Assembly: GCA_021734725.1 (NCBI GenBank)
Contig: JAIPIM010000247.1
Span: 1-6,150, forward strand
Source of the DNA: Minisyncoccota bacterium
GTDB lineage: Bacteria > Verrucomicrobiota > Lentisphaeria > Oligosphaerales > MVZH01
DNA length: 6,150 bases
Direction: 5' to 3'
Every line of letters starts with the position of its first letter. Position 1 is the stretch's first letter. Of this stretch, positions 5,461-6,150 are shown piece by piece. A model generated the notes under the pieces. The model had not been told where the DNA came from. It saw only the letters and a list, made by a program, of their open reading frames with translations, and did not search any database. A program made the position numbers and the translations under genes.

Positions 5461-6150
5461 TTATTTGAGCTCGATGTGATTTCGGTCGTACCCGCCACGG
5501 AGCGAACACACGGTTGCTGTGACAATAGTTCCAGGTGCTGCTTGCACCACCCATTCGAGCAAATCCGAACCGCCATTGGCGGCAAGGTGTTCGACTCGTT
5601 GCTTTCTTCTGCCGGTGACGCAGGTGATCTCGCCGGACAGCTCAACTACCGGCTCCGCGCCCTCGAACGCTTTCCGTCCCTGTTCCGTCAGACAGGTGGC
5701 CAGGTTTCCCTTGTTGACGAGCTGCAGTCTCACGCGATAAATGCTCTCGCCCACGAGCTCGGCGGTCAACGATGTAATCTCGAGGGCCGGTCGCCAGCCG
5801 GCGTACTCCAGAAGGAACCGGGATCCTTTTTCGCAGGCGTTTTCCATCTCGTCCTCGAGCGGCGGGTTGCTCCAGGGCACGGTGTCCCAGCCGCCGATCT
5901 CGACCCGCCCCAGTTGCGGGTGCTCGAACGGTGTCCAATTTGTGAACAGTCCGATTCCGGGATCGGCGTCGTGCGCGGCCAGCAGTGCGAGGCTGGTTTC
6001 TTCCAGGTGCTGTTCTCCCAGTTTATGGTAATCATGTGTCGAGAAACCGAGGTAGTTGTAGAACATCCCCATCTCGAGCAAAAAAACGGGAACCCCCAGG
6101 CGTTCGTACAACCAGTCCTTCGCGCCCCCGGCCGTATCGCTCTTTTTCTC
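5461..6150 (-). CDS. M14 zinc carboxypeptidase-like protein, C-terminal part (5' end beyond window)
   Basis: The frame is open to the right edge: 229 codons are visible, starting EKKSDTAGGAKDW and then LYERLGVPVFLLEMGMFYNYLG; the codon at 6111 is TTG and reads as an internal Leu, not a start. Stop TAA lies at 5463-5461. In M14 peptidases the catalytic Glu follows a P-x-x-x-x-E strand late in the domain; here GVPVFLLEMG supplies it (Glu26 of the fragment). Downstream come HPQLGRVEIGGWDTVPWSNPPLEDE (about 74-98) and a C-terminal beta-rich region (RPALEITSLTAELVGESIYRVRLQLVNKGNLATCLTE...), as found after the peptidase domain in bacterial M14 proteins of this subtype. The zinc motif H-x-x-E lies outside the window, so activity cannot be confirmed. 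Likely role: trimming C-terminal residues from peptides or hydrolysing amino-acyl amides. It heads the minus-strand hydrolase series. Confidence 0.75.
   Translation of the reverse strand, partial: EKKSDTAGGAKDWLYERLGVPVFLLEMGMFYNYLGFSTHDYHKLGEQHLEETSLALLAAHDADPGIGLFTNWTPFEHPQLGRVEIGGWDTVPWSNPPLEDEMENACEKGSRFLLEYAGWRPALEITSLTAELVGESIYRVRLQLVNKGNLATCLTEQGRKAFEGAEPVVELSGEITCVTGRRKQRVEHLAANGGSDLLEWVVQAAPGTIVTATVCSLRGGYDRNHIELK

Overview
The window is a stretch of bacterial chromosome, moderately GC-rich, dominated by one strand. Five complete or partial minus-strand genes plus one truncated gene are read right to left, and one partial plus-strand gene enters from the left edge and converges on them. 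Nearly all products are hydrolases. The mix (GH78-type rhamnosidase, ceramidase-family amidase, paired amidohydrolases, M14 peptidase, CapA remnant, isochorismatase-fold protein) with short Shine-Dalgarno sites and repeat-bearing intergenic gaps resembles genomes of the Planctomycetota/Verrucomicrobiota/Lentisphaerota group or candidate phyla such as Hydrogenedentota. That placement is an inference from gene content; no phylogenetic marker is present.

Layout: (1) 2-541, plus strand, C-terminal end of an alpha-L-rhamnosidase-like glycoside hydrolase, open at the left edge. (2) 635-1444, minus, isochorismatase-fold cysteine hydrolase-like protein in which the usual first catalytic Asp seems replaced by His. 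(3) 1445-1980, a non-coding gap of about 540 bp with a perfect 6-bp hairpin, a dense cluster of TAAGTGT and CTTAACCG repeats arranged as an inverted repeat plus a 39-bp tandem period, a nested inverted repeat, and a GAACCAAGAAC-type repeat. (4) 1981-2760 and 2757-3512, minus, two amidohydrolase-superfamily proteins overlapping by ATGA: the upstream one keeps the metal-binding residues, the downstream one has lost them. (5) 3533-3560, a 12-bp hairpin just ahead of that pair. (6) 3622-4953, minus, neutral-ceramidase-family protein with its zinc site apparently complete but no signal peptide. (7) 5047-5292, minus, the N-terminal quarter of a CapA-type phosphoesterase-like protein, truncated. (8) 5293-5460, gap with a hairpin and a second occurrence of the GAACCAAGAAC repeat in the opposite orientation. 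(9) 5461-6150, minus, C-terminal part of an M14 zinc carboxypeptidase-like protein, open at the right edge.

How they may work together: the minus-strand products are mostly predicted to cut amide or related C-N bonds (M14 peptidase, ceramidase-type N-acyl hydrolase, amidohydrolase, isochorismatase-fold amidase). One reading is a catabolic island for amide-linked compounds such as N-acyl or peptidyl conjugates, next to a glycan-degrading gene. Gaps of 90-540 bp and several independent ribosome sites show that this is not one tight operon; only the two amidohydrolases are clearly translationally coupled. The most distinctive points are the metal-competent/metal-less amidohydrolase pair, the altered isochorismatase-fold active site, the capA remnant, and the repeat cluster at 1558-1685.
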